A DNA stretch of 64,000 nucleotides from Xestospongia bergquistia (GCA_963965975.1 OZ014415.1:7851057-7915056), one strand, 5' to 3'; positions 1-13,473 are shown, numbered from the stretch's first letter. Made by a program: numbers and translations. Notes: generated by a model from the sequence alone, not told the origin.

Positions 1-495
1 ATATTGAATACAAGATCAAAGTAATAAAGACAAATTGATAGCTCATTATCTCATACACAAACCCTCAACATAATTCAACAATATAATTACTTATTATCAA
101 TAATGACACAAATGTAACAAACAACATTAACAAAATATTGACCTAAAAGTCAATTAATAATTAATATTAATTAGCAACTAAATTAAAATCATCAATCATT
201 GTAGGAGAATATCAATTATACAAATATAAATAAATGTATTATATATTGTTTAGAGTGCTCTGAGAATAATGTTAACTTGTTAGCAAAAATGTCAGTTGAA
301 ATTAATAAGTCATCTATGGAGAATTTCTGTAGACTTCGTTCATAATAATTGAATACTCTTATCAAATGACATATAAGTAGCTATAGAATTCCACAACACT
401 TATCTATGAAAAAAACATCAGCATTAGCATCCATCTGCCTAGTATTATTTTAATAAATAAAGAGTATCACATACTTTCTTGTCTCTTTTCTTTAC
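1..495. other. AT-rich non-coding edge
   Basis: No open frame, RNA gene or clear repeat is visible here. On the minus strand this is downstream of the last recognised exon (496..570) of the partial death-domain gene, so it is probably intron, with further exons beyond the window edge. Confidence 0.5.
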
Positions 496-3400
496 CATTA
501 ACAATAGTTTCAGATATTTTTTGTTGGCCTCTTTGTCTCATAGGATTTTCAATTTCTATTTCTACCTCTTCTATAGTAATAGAAAATATTAACATATACC
601 CACATACTATATGAATTTTATATTTTAGTACTCATAATTTAGTGGTATATACTTGTTGATATTACAACCAATGAATACAATTTATAATTACTATAATCAT
701 GCCCTAGCTCATAGTATTTTTATGGTTCCCTAATACTAACATACCAACATTTGGTGGTAAAATAGATCTATTGTGTGAAAGAGTATATAGTATAAATTGA
801 TGCTGTTGAAACAGGACAATAATTATGTAAAAAGAAAGTTGGTTTGGCAACCTCTCCAGGCTCATTAACATTTAAATAAATATGATTTAAAAACATTTAT
901 AATCTTAAAGGTTATGGCTTTCTGGATCCAAGTGCTTGTATATAGTCACAAGATACACACACATACACCAAGCAAGTACCAAATCTCCTTGGCCCCTTTG
1001 CCCATGCATGTGGTAAGTAGTGAAAGTTAAAAAATCTACAAGCAACCACAGAGTATACAGAACTAGTGATAACTACCATGAGTAATGACCTTGTTCAGAT
1101 ATAGTTAAATTGAAACAAGTAGACAATCACTTATAATACACTTATAATACATTTGTAAATAATGAATACATACTTACCACTTGATACTATTACATGTAGA
1201 TTAGTAACATCCTTTATAATCTCTAGAGTGCCTTCATTTTCAACTACCTGTACAAAATGATTTGAAAAGTTAACTACTAAAATCAATGATACTAATTATA
1301 GAGTTAGTTTTTCAAGTCAATAATAATGTTATTGTAAATAACTAAAAAGCACTAAAGTTCAGAACTGTTAGACACAGTACTAGCTGAAATCCACTGAGTC
1401 ACTGACTAATGTTATAGTTAGTAATTGCCATGGTGATACTGAATGAGAACTTAACAAGTAATTTAAAATAAAATAGGATACAGGATTGTCTGAGAATAAT
1501 ACTAGAGGCAAATGGTGTTAACATGACAAGTGCCAGTTTAATCATAATGGGTGTGGTAGTATCAGTAGGATTCTGTTTTTTTGCTAAGATACATATTTTG
1601 TAAACTTAGATAAATAGACTTATACCAACAACAGTTCTCTCTAGATGTATCTATTTATCATAACAAGTATGGGCAAAGAAACCAGTCAAGATGAATAAAA
1701 TTGTCATAACTTTGAAATGAAATATTTTCCACATCATTACTGCATTTTGAAACATAACAAACAGTTTATTGTACAAAATGACAACTTTCCAACTATCAAA
1801 TTTTCACTCTCTGGCAGGCTTTTATCATAAAATTTATAGTGCTAAACTTTGTCAGGTCTCTAGACTCTACCATATTCTTTAATTGCATACGCTATCATTG
1901 ACAAATTAGATTAATTCAAAGTTCATTGTCTGGTACAGACAGACAGACACACATACAGTCATACACACCCATACATAGCCTAAACAATCCCACAGAGGCT
2001 ATCCAAGATGAAATTGATTGGATGGATAACCCTAAACATATACCCCACAGTCCATCTAGATATACTATGATACATACTGTAGACCACATGTTGGGTAGCT
2101 AAGTTTTACAAAGTTTAAAAATTGAATATTGGATTAACTAACCAGTGTTCTTAGACAATTTTCATACTTCCAAGCAACATTATTCTCTCTAATAGATCGT
2201 AAAGCAGTCAACAAATTCCTCCTAGTTGCCATTTCAGCTTTTTCTTGAATCCATAACCGATACATACTAGTCATATCAGTACATCCATCTAGATCTACAC
2301 TATCCAGTTCTAGTTGTACACCCAACTGATACCACTGAGCAGTTCTAGCATGTGTAATTAGTTCTTTTAAGCCTGGTTGCTGATCCAAGAGTATCTCTAG
2401 TGAAGTAAATATATAATTCTATTTATTAAATATTATATTTATTAATATTAAAAATATTCATCAACCACACTACCTAAATACTTAGATATTAAAGATTTTA
2501 CAAAGATAAATATATACATTTTTAAATATAAACATTATAATTCAATTGACTATATATGTGATGGCATAACAAGTCTTATCAACTGAACATGAAATGACAA
2601 AGGTTTGTATTGAACTATTTAACTTACTCGATATCATTCAGTTACCATTATGTATCTTTACATACATGTAAAGAATTGTTTTATAACTATTAATTTATTA
2701 TTATAATAATTACCTATCACTTGATCCAATGATGCCTGCTTATCACTGGACAAAGATTGCCCAGATGTTCCATCTGTAGATATTCCTGATAATTTATATG
2801 AGCGTATTAGTTAATCTGTGTTTTATTATACAATATACTTAACTCTTTGGGTCATGTGATTGGGATTCGTGACTAGGCAAAGATTGTCCAGATACTCCAT
2901 CTGTGGATACTTCTAATACAAGAAGAGAATTGTACATTAAGTAGGTAGTTTGTATTTTATTAAAAGTATACTCACTCATTTGTTCATGTAATTTTGACTT
3001 ATCTACAGGCAAAGATTGTCCAGATACTCCATCTGTGGATACTTCTAATACGAAAAGAGAATTGTACATTAAGTAGGTAGTTTGTGTTTTATTAAAAGTA
3101 TACTCACTCATTTGTTCATGTAATTTTGACTCGTCTATAGGCAAAGATTGTCCAGATACTCCACCTGTGGATACTTCTAATACGAGAAGAGAATTGTACA
3201 TTAAGTAGGTAGTTTGTATTTTATTAAAAGTATATACTCACTCATTTGTTCATGTGATTTTGACTTGTCTACAGGCAGAGATTGTCCAGATATTCCATCT
3301 GTAGATATTTCTGACAATTATATAAGTAGATTAGTTAATTTATTATACAGTATAATTACTTGTTGATCCATGTGATTTGAACTCATTATTAGACAAAGGT

Positions 3401-3673
3401 TGTCTAGATATTCTGTCTGTAGATACTCCTAAATAATTTATAAGAAGAGAATTATACAGCATCTTGTTAGTTTTATTATTATATATTATACTCACTTATT
3501 GCTTCATGTGATCTGGACTCGTCTTTAGACAAAGGTGGTATAGATGTTCTGTTTGTACTTACCCCTAATAATATATTAGTATGAGTATATTATTTAGATC
3601 ATATTTTGTTATACAATAAACATACTCATTGGTTCATGTGATTTGATCTTATCTCTAGGCAAATGTTGTTTGA
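496..3673 (-). CDS. Partial death-domain gene with a repeated linker-exon array
   Basis: This minus-strand multi-exon gene is partial at the left edge and has no identified start. In transcription order it has eight short linker exons (3626..3673, 3496..3564, 3360..3428, 3242..3310, 3108..3176, 2976..3044, 2844..2912, 2714..2785), a death-domain exon with its 3' boundary at 2143, then exons 1178..1247 and 496..570. The death-domain sequence (LDSVDLDGCTD, WIQEKAEMATRRNLLTAL) is a close paralogue of those in genes C and G. The donor GTTAGT after it is phase 0, and exon 1178..1247 starts in phase 0 and ends in phase 1, matching 496..570. Reading through that donor instead gives a stop two codons later. 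The 5' part of the death-domain exon, near 2400-2480, carries about 40 extra AT-rich bases compared with its paralogues, and no in-phase acceptor joins it to exon 2714..2785. The gene may therefore be damaged there. The product is probably a death-fold signalling protein with a Ser/Asp/Gln-rich linker. Confidence 0.55.
2714..3673 (-). repeat. Tandem array of phase-1 cassette exons
   Basis: Eight units of about 118-136 bp each hold one small exon plus intron. Six exons are exactly 69 nt (23 codons), one is 72 nt, and the outermost (3626..3673) is about 48 nt. Each begins with two bases that finish a codon and ends with one base that starts the next, so any number can be included or skipped in frame. 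The repeated peptide is of the type VSTDGVSGQSLPVDKSK. Acceptors read (t)tag or cag, and donors read GTGAGT, GTTAAGT, GTAATT or GTATG. The three units from 2844 to 3176 are nearly identical and exactly 132 bp apart, which implies recent unequal exchange. Confidence 0.8.
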
Positions 3674-6079
3674 CTGTTTTGGAGATTATGATAAAAGTAA
3701 ATCATACATAACACACATTATGATATACAATAGAGTAAACATATAATGTTACACAAATATAGTTCAGTGAGAGCTATATAAAGGCTATCTAGAGACATCT
3801 ACAGAAGTCATCATACCATCATCATAAAACAAGCAATTGGTATAAAAAAAATTCAATCATTACAGCATACTTTGGGCCAGTGGACTAATTTTAATTTTAT
3901 TTGTCACTAGATACATCATGTGGTTAGAACAAGATGTTAACGTTTTCCTAAAAATCAGTTTAAATGAAATACACTAAAGTGCTTAACCTCACTGCGATGC
4001 ACACTCTATACTGCAGAGTACAGAGTGCATGTACATTTAACATTCCGCAAGCTTAAAGGTATGGTAAATTAGACATGTAATCTTCTGTCTTATCCAGAGA
4101 CTTTCTTTATTCTTTTTAGCCTCCTCAAGTGATCTATACCAGACAAGAGATATCTCACATGATGCGCAAGATGATTATTGATGACTCAGCATTTCTCTTC
4201 CATCAAAGGGAAAAATGCTTTGCCATTTACTGGGTACTTTGCACTCTAATTGACAAAAGGTCCAATACTTTCCAACTTCTTAGTAAAAGTTAGCGATTCT
4301 CCAATGACAGCTATGGTGCTAGTATTTTTAGTTCATGCTCAATGCATCAACAAAGATAATAGCCAAAAGTTAGTAAAACTGTTATAACTTCTAACCAAGT
4401 ATTTTTGCAAAACTTCTCACTTTAAGAAGTTGGAAAATGTCATAAGCTGTACACAGCAGCTTTTTATTGAACTCTCGAGTCTTCACTGAAAGCTGTGCTT
4501 TTTTTCAAAGGTTTTTCAGACTTTTAAAGCTTTTTGTTCATTTGACACTCCTTTTAGCAGTATTCTTAAGAAGTACAGAAGTTTTCTACTGTCCACTATA
4601 GTGTGGTGGCTACCAGTGCCATGTTTGGCAAGTTAAAGCAGTTCGAAGCCATTTGCCCATTAACAGACGCACACACACACACATACTGAGAGACTACAGT
4701 ACCCTCACACAGCGAGGTTAATTAAAGAGACTAACTTTGCAGTCACACATTGAACATAATTACAACCATTATATATAGAGAATTGATAGCATTAATTGTA
4801 TTAAGCAAATTTGGAAATGAGAATAATAACATTTCAAAGCAGAGAAACATGATGGTAAGAAGCACCAAACCTTCACAGTAATGCTCATATATAATTACAG
4901 TAAAGGAAAATTAAATTTCTTTTCAACAATTCTAACTACTTCTGTCATTTATTCTTATTATTTATTATTGTTATTTATGTTATTTGTTATTTACATTTAG
5001 TTATTATCAAGACCCTGCAAAGTCTTAAACATTACATTGCAGTCATTACTAAAATATACTGTTTGATAGTTGTTTAGGTAATTGTTTGAGCAATTAAGAT
5101 TCCATTAACTTTTCTTCAGTTAGATGAAATATATTTTATGGTTAAAATAAATTGATCATTTTAACCAATTCATGGACATTTTGGTTGCTTATACCCCTTA
5201 TAAAATACATCAGATCTGTGTATGGATTCCATTGTAAATTGTATAATTTAAAATTTCATATACACATTTACTGTGTTCATGTCTGCACTGTAAAAATTAG
5301 TATGTTATCTTAATCTGTATCCTAATATCAGTAAAACACTACGGAATTCAAAAATTGGTGAATTACTCATTGTATAATTTGTTGCTTTGTAATAGTATGC
5401 CATACTAAAAATTGTAAAAAATTATATAGTAAGTGAATCTCATGACTTATAGATTTCATAGTAATTCAGAGAAACTTTTTTGTTAAAAGTAACTGATTAA
5501 CATTTATATTGTGTAGTACAAAATATTTAAACCACTAAAGCCAGGTAGATGTCTAGTTATTAATAACCCACCAAAAGAATTAGTGTTGTCCTCTCTATTA
5601 TTTTGTATGGTTTCATTCACCTCACCAATATCTATGAATAAATTATAATGTGAAGATACAATGAACATGTTAATCCTAATTTAATGGAATGGAAAATTTT
5701 ATATGGAGTGTAATATTTTAGATGCAATGTTTGTCACTTGTCATTACTTTCAATATCAATAAGTAAAATATATTTGAATGTGTTCTAGAGTTTATTAAAA
5801 ACATTTTGTTGGTAGTTATGTATACAGTTTGAGTTATCATTTGACAACATTATTAAATTGACATTAACTATTATAGTATTTATGTTACTTACAACATATA
5901 CACAGAGCCTTAAACTTAACTAGGTAAGTCTACTGGTCAAGTTTTGTATGCATATGAAAGGTACTTCTATAATTGTTATTAACTACATCATAGCTATGTA
6001 TAGTTATTGGACAACCTTCTCAGTCTTTCTTTAAAAAATAATCACAATTACTATGACATGAAAACACTCTAATAATAAT
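3674..6079. other. Intergenic stretch with one possible exon
   Basis: No full gene is visible. It contains the TTAA-flanked element at 3987..4717. A possible minus-strand phase-1 exon at 5572..5631 (acceptor tcatag, donor GTGGGT) would encode about 20 residues starting IGEVNETIQNN. It has no clear partner. Confidence 0.4.
3987..4717. mobile_element. TTAA-flanked non-autonomous element
   Basis: About 731 bp start with CCTCACTG and end with CAGCGAGG, and both ends directly abut TTAA (3983..3986 and 4718..4721). A TTAA target duplication with short inverted ends fits piggyBac- or Kolobok-type non-autonomous transposons. No coding sequence is seen. The inverted repeats are short, so a chance match is possible. 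Confidence 0.4.
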
Positions 6080-7604
6080 TTAATATTTCTCAATGCAAAG
6101 TTGCTTCATACCATATTTGATTTTGGTAGCAATATCCTTCAACCCCTGATCTTTAGTGCTAAGTAATACATCACAAATCTTCAGTAATGTTTGCTTTGGT
6201 TCTCTACTGATTTTTATCTGTTCGTGTAGCTCATATACAACTTTACTGACTTTTAAACAAGCTGAGTAACTTGGTGTTGTAGTAATGTCATCATATACTG
6301 ACTTAGTAATCAGATGACAGGAAAATAATTTATCAAATACTCTCTGCAAGATAGCTTCTGATCCAATTGAGGCAGAGAGCTTATCAAAATGTTTTTGAAA
6401 CACATCTTCAGGATTTGGTTCATCTATTTTAAAAAATAATGTAATTATAAAAATATTCTTAAAATATGGCTAAATGTTTCAATATTGGGACCTCCTAAAA
6501 AGAGTCTGTTAATTTCAAATTAAAAATGTAGAATGTTTTTAAATTTTTTTATGCTGAGAGAATTGTCAATTTGGGTTTTAGAGATTATTTATACCTAAAT
6601 TACTACCCAGCACCAGGTTCAAAGTGCAAACTTTGCCTAACTGGTAAAATATATATTCTCCTGCTATGCACACTATGCATTCTATATATATATATAGAAG
6701 GATAAAGACCTTGTGCAACGTTTTAGTATTTCATCAATTATTCAAGTAATTATCTCATAATATTATTGTCTTAGGATTTCTATATTTTTAGAGAACTTCA
6801 CAATTAAGTAGTGTCTCACAAGACTGATGAAAGGTTTTTCAAGATAACATAAGAATATGACCTACAGTACAGTGTTGCTAAGTTGGTTACACAACTTGGC
6901 ATATATGTTTATTATGCTGTACAATAAATTTTGGCATGAGGTTTTTAGCTTTGTGAATTTATTAATCAATTCTTGGGATATTCATTTAGCAGTTCTTAGT
7001 GTTGTGACAATAAACCACAAATCAATACTATAAACTATATTCATAGTCCTGATGAAGGAAGTTCATACTCATTGTTTATTGAGTTTAATGGGGTGTTGAT
7101 TATTTTTAAAATCTCCCACAAAATTTGCAGATTTATAGTTATATATTAGCATTAATAAATATAAGCCTATAGTACATATTTGATGTTACATCCAAAAATT
7201 AAAGTATAGTAGTACATGCTAACAACTGAATGAATTTAGCTTTCCAAATATCACAATCACATACCAGTGAGACTTGACAGTTGTTTATTAAGATCCCTTC
7301 CAGCAATACTTGCTGGTCCACCTAGATCCTCAAGAATATGAGTCAAAATTTTCCATCGTTTTTGTACTTCTGAAATACTTACACAAAACTCTAGTCCAGC
7401 GTTAAAATCGTGATATATACTAGAAAAATTTTTATCTTTCATGACTTCCCAGGATATCAGACGTGCTGCAAATGCTTTACTGGCAAACTCTTCCATACTT
7501 CCCACTAGTACTGAACAAAGCCTGGAATAGTGCGAGGTGACAATATTCTTAACAGCTCGTCTGTAGCTTTTGAGAGCGTTGCCATCATTTGAAAGTGTTG
7601 CCAT
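6080..7604 (-). CDS. Gene A: two-module CARD-like helical protein
   Basis: The two-exon model is complement(join(6080..6423, 7265..7604)), coding for 227 residues. Exon 1 opens with ATG (MATLSND) and ends in phase 1 at a GTATGT donor. Exon 2 follows a TTTTAAAATAG acceptor in matching phase and ends with a stop after CIEKY. Each exon encodes one all-helical module of about 100 residues. Both share the layout L-I-x(3-4)-V-x-D, a central helix and a C-terminal LxDI or GxDL segment, so they may be diverged copies of one domain. The exon 1 module is the same family as the C-terminal module of gene B, with GGPA near its end. The exon 2 module resembles the N-terminal module of gene C. Fold assignment to CARD/death superfamily is inference from pattern and company. 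The start MATLS resembles the 13-nt start exons of genes C and G. Confidence 0.65.
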
Positions 7605-9000
7605 CTATAGCCATACACACCTAAGTATCGGTCTGATGTTATTGACGATTCAAAGCCTATCTAAGATACAGTATCTTAATTGCAAGAAAATCCCCTCTAT
7701 GATCTAGGGAAATTTCTCTAAGTATGGAGAGTTGGAGACCCCGGTCTAGATATATTCCGAACAATTAGAATTAATACGGTATGAATCAGAAATTGTGCAG
7801 ATTAATATGATTACAATTTATTATAATTAATATTCATAATAGTATTTATAATTATTATGATTTTTAACTCTGAACAATAACTAAACAATACAGTAAATAT
7901 TTTAAACAAAACAAGATTGGAATAGTCATATACAAACATTTGTTAACCATCCAACAATTACTAAATTTATAAGCTATTACATGGAAGACACAATAGATAA
8001 TGTATGTCAAACAAACAAGCTTGTCAGTTCAAGAAGTGGGCAATCAAATATGTTAGTAAAGGTGGTCCCATTTATTGTGTACTCAATTTTAGCTCCTTCA
8101 CAATACAAATATCACTGGACATTCCTACATCATTAAAAACAGCTAACAAACTCAATAAGGTACCAAAAACAATAATAAGAATTATATTATGAAGAGTAGT
8201 TACTAAAGTATGACTTTACCTCTGTACTATTGACTTCAACAAAGTCATCTCTATTGACCATGACTTTTTGTTGTGATATGACAGCTTGATAGATTGAGGA
8301 CATCAGAATCTAACAAGGAAAATGAATGCCACAATTGAATTCACAGAGAATTATACTCTGAGATTAGCAGCTGCAACATTGAAGCATGTTAAAGTGGGGA
8401 TATCAACTAATTTACTAATTTACAGTTATACATTAGTATTAATAATTAATTAATTAATAATTAATTAACATTCTTGGTCCATCTCCTATAGCAGTCCAGG
8501 CTGAGAACTCTACTTCTATTAATTGATATGGACTGAGACCCATAATTGGTAGCAGCCATGATTTTCAAACCATTCCCATCTAATGAAGTGTAAGGATGTG
8601 AGATATCTCAAACTTGAGGAGTATTAACAATAATTATATATATATATATATATATTTCTTACTCAATGTAAGAGGATTTGTTAAAGAACAATATGTAAGC
8701 AATAGCAATGTCAGTTTAATATACTATAGTACTTGTAACATATTAATCCCATTATAGATTACAGAATAACCAACTTCAAGAAATACATAATTATAGTGTG
8801 TATATATGTTACAGTAAGATTGTCTAAATAGGGATTTTGTGAAATCCCTGAAACTTCCAGGAAGTTTGTGAAATCACTATTTCACTTAGGGACTTCATAA
8901 ATTCACTAAAAACTCTAGTGATTTCATGAAATCACTGAAATGAGGCTCTTGTTATTTCGCAAAATCACTGAATGTGATATATTGGTAGAAATTCAGCATT
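7605..9000. other. Gene A upstream region, no gene seen
   Basis: This lies 5' of gene A. It contains a TA repeat near 8637-8655 and the palindromic motif cluster at 8820..8990. The short open frame at 8004..8192 has no support. Confidence 0.4.
8820..8990. repeat. Cluster of TGAAATCACT motifs with a perfect palindrome
   Basis: The motif TGAAATC(A/C)CT or its reverse complement recurs about six times in 170 bp, including the 20-bp perfect palindrome AGTGATTTCATGAAATCACT near 8916-8935. There is no coding frame. It could be a binding-site cluster, a satellite seed or the core of a decayed inverted-repeat element. Confidence 0.6.
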
Positions 9001-9480
9001 GTTTAAGTGTTGTAAGGAACTTTATTCATAAGTGGTTACAATGATAAAATAACAATCTGAAAATGCTGTGATTAGTTTTAATATCTGTACACAATTCTCA
9101 ATTCTTATTATGACAACTGAGACTGCTGTGACACCTGCTGTTACAAAGTCTCTTTGCTTTATAACGTTAACACTTGCACCTGTTTGTCTGACACTGTTTC
9201 TTGCCTTTGCTGCAGTCACACCGGAAGAACCCTTGTCCACCAGAAGTTGTAGACTTGAGAGCTTGATGGAGTGTGATTGTAGACTCTGTGTTGACATCAG
9301 AATCATTTAAGAGTTGCTGCGGACAGAGATCAAACTAATTCCTGGAATACTTTTTGCTCAGAATCCCAGCTTTCAGAATTTCAGGTGGGAGACTAGAAGA
9401 TGTCAATCCAACTTTAGGGTCCTCTCCAAACATGGCTTTGTAGGGGGTTCTGTTGATGCCAGCATGATGAGTGGAGTAAC
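9000..9480 (-). mobile_element. Fossil of an integrase-bearing element (C-terminal part)
   Basis: The minus strand recalls the C-terminal end of rve-type integrase proteins of Gypsy/Ginger-related elements: a segment of the type RTPYKAMFGEDPKVGLTSS followed by a Cys-rich tail (CKCYKAKRLCNSRCH). Only this end is present. It is broken in several places and no LTRs are seen. An old copy is likely. Confidence 0.6.
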
Positions 9481-9765
9481 TAATTGAGTAACTAATTAGA
9501 GGAGTAGCAAATATTGAGAACTAAATTAAAGTGGAATGAAATAGATTTCTCAATTGATCTATCCATCATCTCTTTATGTCAATTCATCAGTCCATCTCTC
9601 CTTCATCCATTCATTAATACTCTCCATTCACTATTACCTTACCTTCAATATAAGTAATATAAAGGTGCCCTTTAGTATAATGATATAATTGTCTTAATTG
9701 TTCATATTTTCTTTAGCAATACATTATCTTTAATAAATAATTGCTCTCAGTAATTCTTGTAATAA
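9480..9765 (+). repeat. Dispersed repeat R2, copy 1
   Basis: This shares long runs with 12240..12470 and 18985..19260, including CTAAATTAAAGTGGAATGAAA, repeated CATCYATYCATC tracts and AAGTAATATAAAG, followed by a TCTTTAGCAATA stretch. No coding capacity is seen. It is one of three related copies. Confidence 0.65.
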
Positions 9766-12700
9766 TTTACCTTGATATTTTATAAGATCTATAAGAATAA
9801 AAGAACTAAATTATATAAATGTTATACTAACTAAACAAGTACTAGTATTAAGTTGTATAGGATAAGGAATCATATGAGTAACAGGTGCACTTTCAAAACC
9901 ATGCAGGGCTGGAAGGACAAAAAATGTTAGGATAATAATTAAGTTTCATGCAATTGATAAAATTATCATGCAGAAGTCTTAGACTTTATAGATAAAAGTG
10001 ATTCTAATGAGGTTTCTGCTATAAATTTCTCTCCTCTTTCAAGATTTGAGAGAGTAAGCTTTTCATCTTTTTTTCTTGATTTTAACTCGACAACTCATAG
10101 GGTCAAAAGGATGCTCACCATGACCAAAAGGATGATTGTCATGAGATAGGACATAGTATATAATACAGGCCATTGCAAAAATGAGTCTAAAGTCTAAAGC
10201 CTGAGTCTAAATGTAAAATGCAATGACAATATTCGCTACACAATGCACACACAGACATACAAACGTCAGCTGGAATATATTGTATTCATATTTTAACTTA
10301 AGACTTAATTTAATGATGAATAGACTACAGTTTACTACTTGAAGGAAATTAATTTCATTCCAAAAGTACATGTAATCCTAAACAGAAAATTCTATTTTAA
10401 AAATATGTACATTTTTTCATAGAAAATCTTTTTAATATTCTTTGACTAATTAAACTGTTTGTACACTCTATACCTACAGACTTCACATTTCATTCATGAC
10501 AGCAACTTAACAGATAAATAAAACACATGTACATTTTTTGTTAATAACAATGAAATATATATCATTATATAATTTACCATTCTTTTGAAAAACTTGTCTC
10601 ATATACCAACAATCATCGTAATCTTATTTTTGTAACACTAATCTCATGATTACCAAAAACACCATTTAGGGAAAAGTTTGATAATTTTCTTTTTTAAAAG
10701 TATGTTTATATTCATCTCATGCAAAAAAAAACACCACTTTTGATTTAACTTCAAATATTTTTGGAGCAATCTATCCTAATGTTCCTGCCATGCCAACGTT
10801 AGTTGTCATATGGGCTTGATCAACAACACCTAGTTTACAACAGAGACAGATATAAGAGTTATGACTTCATTTGATGAAGTCAATTTAAGTAGGACATTTT
10901 GAGATTTTAAATTATTGCAAACTGTCCATGTGCATGCGTATGAGAGAGAGAGAGAGAGAGAGATTTTATATTACAAAGAATTAATAATAACGATAAATAC
11001 ATGATCTGTTCTCATTGAGCCTGATAAGTGATTTGTAAAATGCTAACAAAAAGATGATCATCAACACAACATGAGGTGTGGCCTTAACTTAATCATTCTT
11101 CACTGAATAATAACAAAGCTTTTCACACTTTTAAATGTAGTTTTGCTCACCTAGAAACAATGTTTCATAATTTAATAGTAATCTATAAATAACTATAATA
11201 TACATTAGTTGTGCTATAAGAGAAATTTTGTTTTATTGATTTGCCACTCATGATAGAAAGCTGCGTCATCATATTTATTACATTTTAACAAAAATTATAA
11301 TTATCTTATACTTGTTTTAAAATATACTTATCTCATTCAATGGCCAGAGCTACGTACAAAGATTTAAGAATTAGCAGCAATGTCTATGAAAGACTATATG
11401 AAGCTAGAAACATAACTTGTAGCTAGAGAAGCAAGTTAATGAGAAGCTTTGAGCTTACAAAGTATCATCAGTTATACCAATTGTTTTAATGCTCATGGTC
11501 AGGGTTAATAAAATTCAGTGGTTGCTATATGCATCAATGGTTATAGGATGTGGTTTATTTTATTTATCACTTTTAACTGTCAAATACAACAGAATAAAAT
11601 GAAGCAAATATAAGGAACAAACAATCCAAATTTGACTTCTTTGTTAGTTTAAATTACATGTGTTAGACTAGTTTTTGGGCTTCATGGATAACTTAATATT
11701 ATATTATCTTATACATTGTAGTGATGTAACTATTATAACTAAAACTTATTTGAAATAACATAATGGTTTCTTAAATGAACAATGTACTTCATTATATATA
11801 TATATATATATATATATATAGCAGTGTATGAACATATGATATACTAGTATAAATCAATAGGAGCGTAATACCTTGTAATTGTATGTCTAACACATAGTGC
11901 TCATAGTGTTGATATCTTGTACTAAGAAAGCCATTAGTAGCTATTCATTAATGTTGTGTACATATTTGATTAGTTTAAATAACCAATCATTCAAACAAAT
12001 ATTATCACATGACAGCCATGTGTATATGTATATGTGCATTACCTAGTACCTACTATAGCAGACAATAGAAATAGAAGACTAAACACCTCTTTTTGACTCC
12101 ATTCAATAATAGTGTTTATTGACCTGTCAATTAGATAGAGAAGGTTTAATTCAAAAGTGCATCATCATGTGTCTTTTATCTCTATGTGTCATCTCCTCTT
12201 TAGTCTTATCAGCTACTTTATCAGGTTAGTTTGTTATTTCTTAACTGATCTATGTCTATTTATATATCTGTCTATGTCAATTCATTAGTTGATTTATCTG
12301 TCTGTCTGTCCATCCATTCATCTATTAGTCCATCTCTCCTCCATCCAGTCATCTATATTATCCATCCACTAATAACCTTAACTTCTCCATAAGTAATATA
12401 AAGATGTCCTTTAGTAATATGATATAATTGTATTATAATAATTGTTCATCTTCTTTAGCAACAGGTCATATTCCCTTCTAAATAAAGTCTAAAGTAATGA
12501 AGCACATGTACATGTACAAATCAAAGCCCTAAGGCATTACATGTACATTACTTTATCAGCCATTGACTTCCTCCACTACAGTCCTATATTTGAGGAAGTC
12601 AATAGCTGATAATCATAACTAAGAATGCTTAATACATACAACCTATACACTATGCAAATACATGCACTCACATTAGAGTGTATCTTTTACAACTCTGTAC

Positions 12701-13131
12701 AAATATATGAGCCTCCTCTCAACTCAATGGCATTAGCCTAAACGTAATACATTATTTATTAAAAATAGGTTATTAACTCTCACCATCATTGCATGTGTAA
12801 AGACATGTATTAAACATTTTGGCTTATAGTTACAGCAATATAACTTAGATCAATTTTTATCTAATATATATAATTTTACAGTGTAGCAACAAGCACTTCA
12901 GTTCTTTTAATTAGACTTAATAAGTGTTCAGAATGGAGACTGAAAACTTTAACTTAGGGAAAGACAATTTAACAAACATTCACCAATGCTCACACTCGAG
13001 TTAGTTACTATGAGTTCTTCTTGGCATTAAGAAACTTTTGACAGAGATGACACACTAGACTCTACCTCTTGCCCCATTTCTACATAACATTATAATAGCT
13101 AAAATTATTTGACCAAATATCACGATCATAT
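9766..13131. other. Repeat-rich region without a gene
   Basis: No supportable gene. It holds an (AG)n tract near 10941-10962, a (TA)n tract near 11794-11820, and the larger R2 copy at about 12000-12650. Confidence 0.5.
12000..12650 (+). repeat. Dispersed repeat R2, long copy with hairpin end
   Basis: Homologous to 18770..19460. Both copies share AGACTAAACACCTCTTTTT, a run around TTGACCTGTCAA, the CATC-rich tract, and a terminal inverted repeat in which TTGACTTCCTC pairs with GAGGAAGTCAATAGCTGATA across a loop of about 15 bases. The long form with a hairpin near one end suggests a non-autonomous element. No transposase and no clear target duplication were found. Confidence 0.6.
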
Positions 13132-13473
13132 GACTTGATAGTTTTTTATTAAGATCACTTCCAGTCACACCTGCTGATCCACCAAGATCCTCAAGAATAT
13201 CAGTCAAACTTTTCCATTCTATTGTACTTTTGAAATATTAATACATAACTCCAGTCTAACTTTAAAGTCTTCAGATATACTGGAAACATTTTTATTTTTC
13301 ATGACTGGTGAGGTTAAAACAACCATAACAGCCCGTATGTAGGTTCTCAAAGCCTTATCACTCTTAGCAACCACAATTTTGAGCCATTCTAATCTAATAA
13401 ATGATGAAACTATGAGGGTATCACACTCAAGGAGCATTGACTTGAAATACAATTTCGTTGTTTTATTATTCAA
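13132..13473 (-). pseudogene. Decayed copy of the gene A first-exon module
   Basis: The minus strand encodes a relative of gene A residues 1-113. Segments such as VMKNKNVSSISEDF, LELCINISKVQ and, after a frame change, LTDILEDLGGSAG align with VMKDKNFSSIYHDF, LEFCVSISEVQ and LTHILEDLGGPAS. Around 13215-13225 a stop and a one-base length change separate the two halves. No start codon equivalent to gene A's is kept. It lies just downstream of gene B, whose C-terminal module is the same family, so it is probably a dead tandem copy. Confidence 0.7.

Noticed and set aside
2714-3673. CRISPR-like regular repeats
   Set aside because: Both the 'repeat' and the 'spacer' parts are conserved between units, carry splice sites and an open frame, and fit cassette exons. 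The genome is eukaryotic.
8004-8192. 62-codon frame
   Set aside because: No domain, no neighbouring exons, AT-rich composition.
9022-9310. Two overlapping opposite-strand genes
   Set aside because: The minus-strand part belongs to the integrase fossil, and the plus-strand frame is its shadow.
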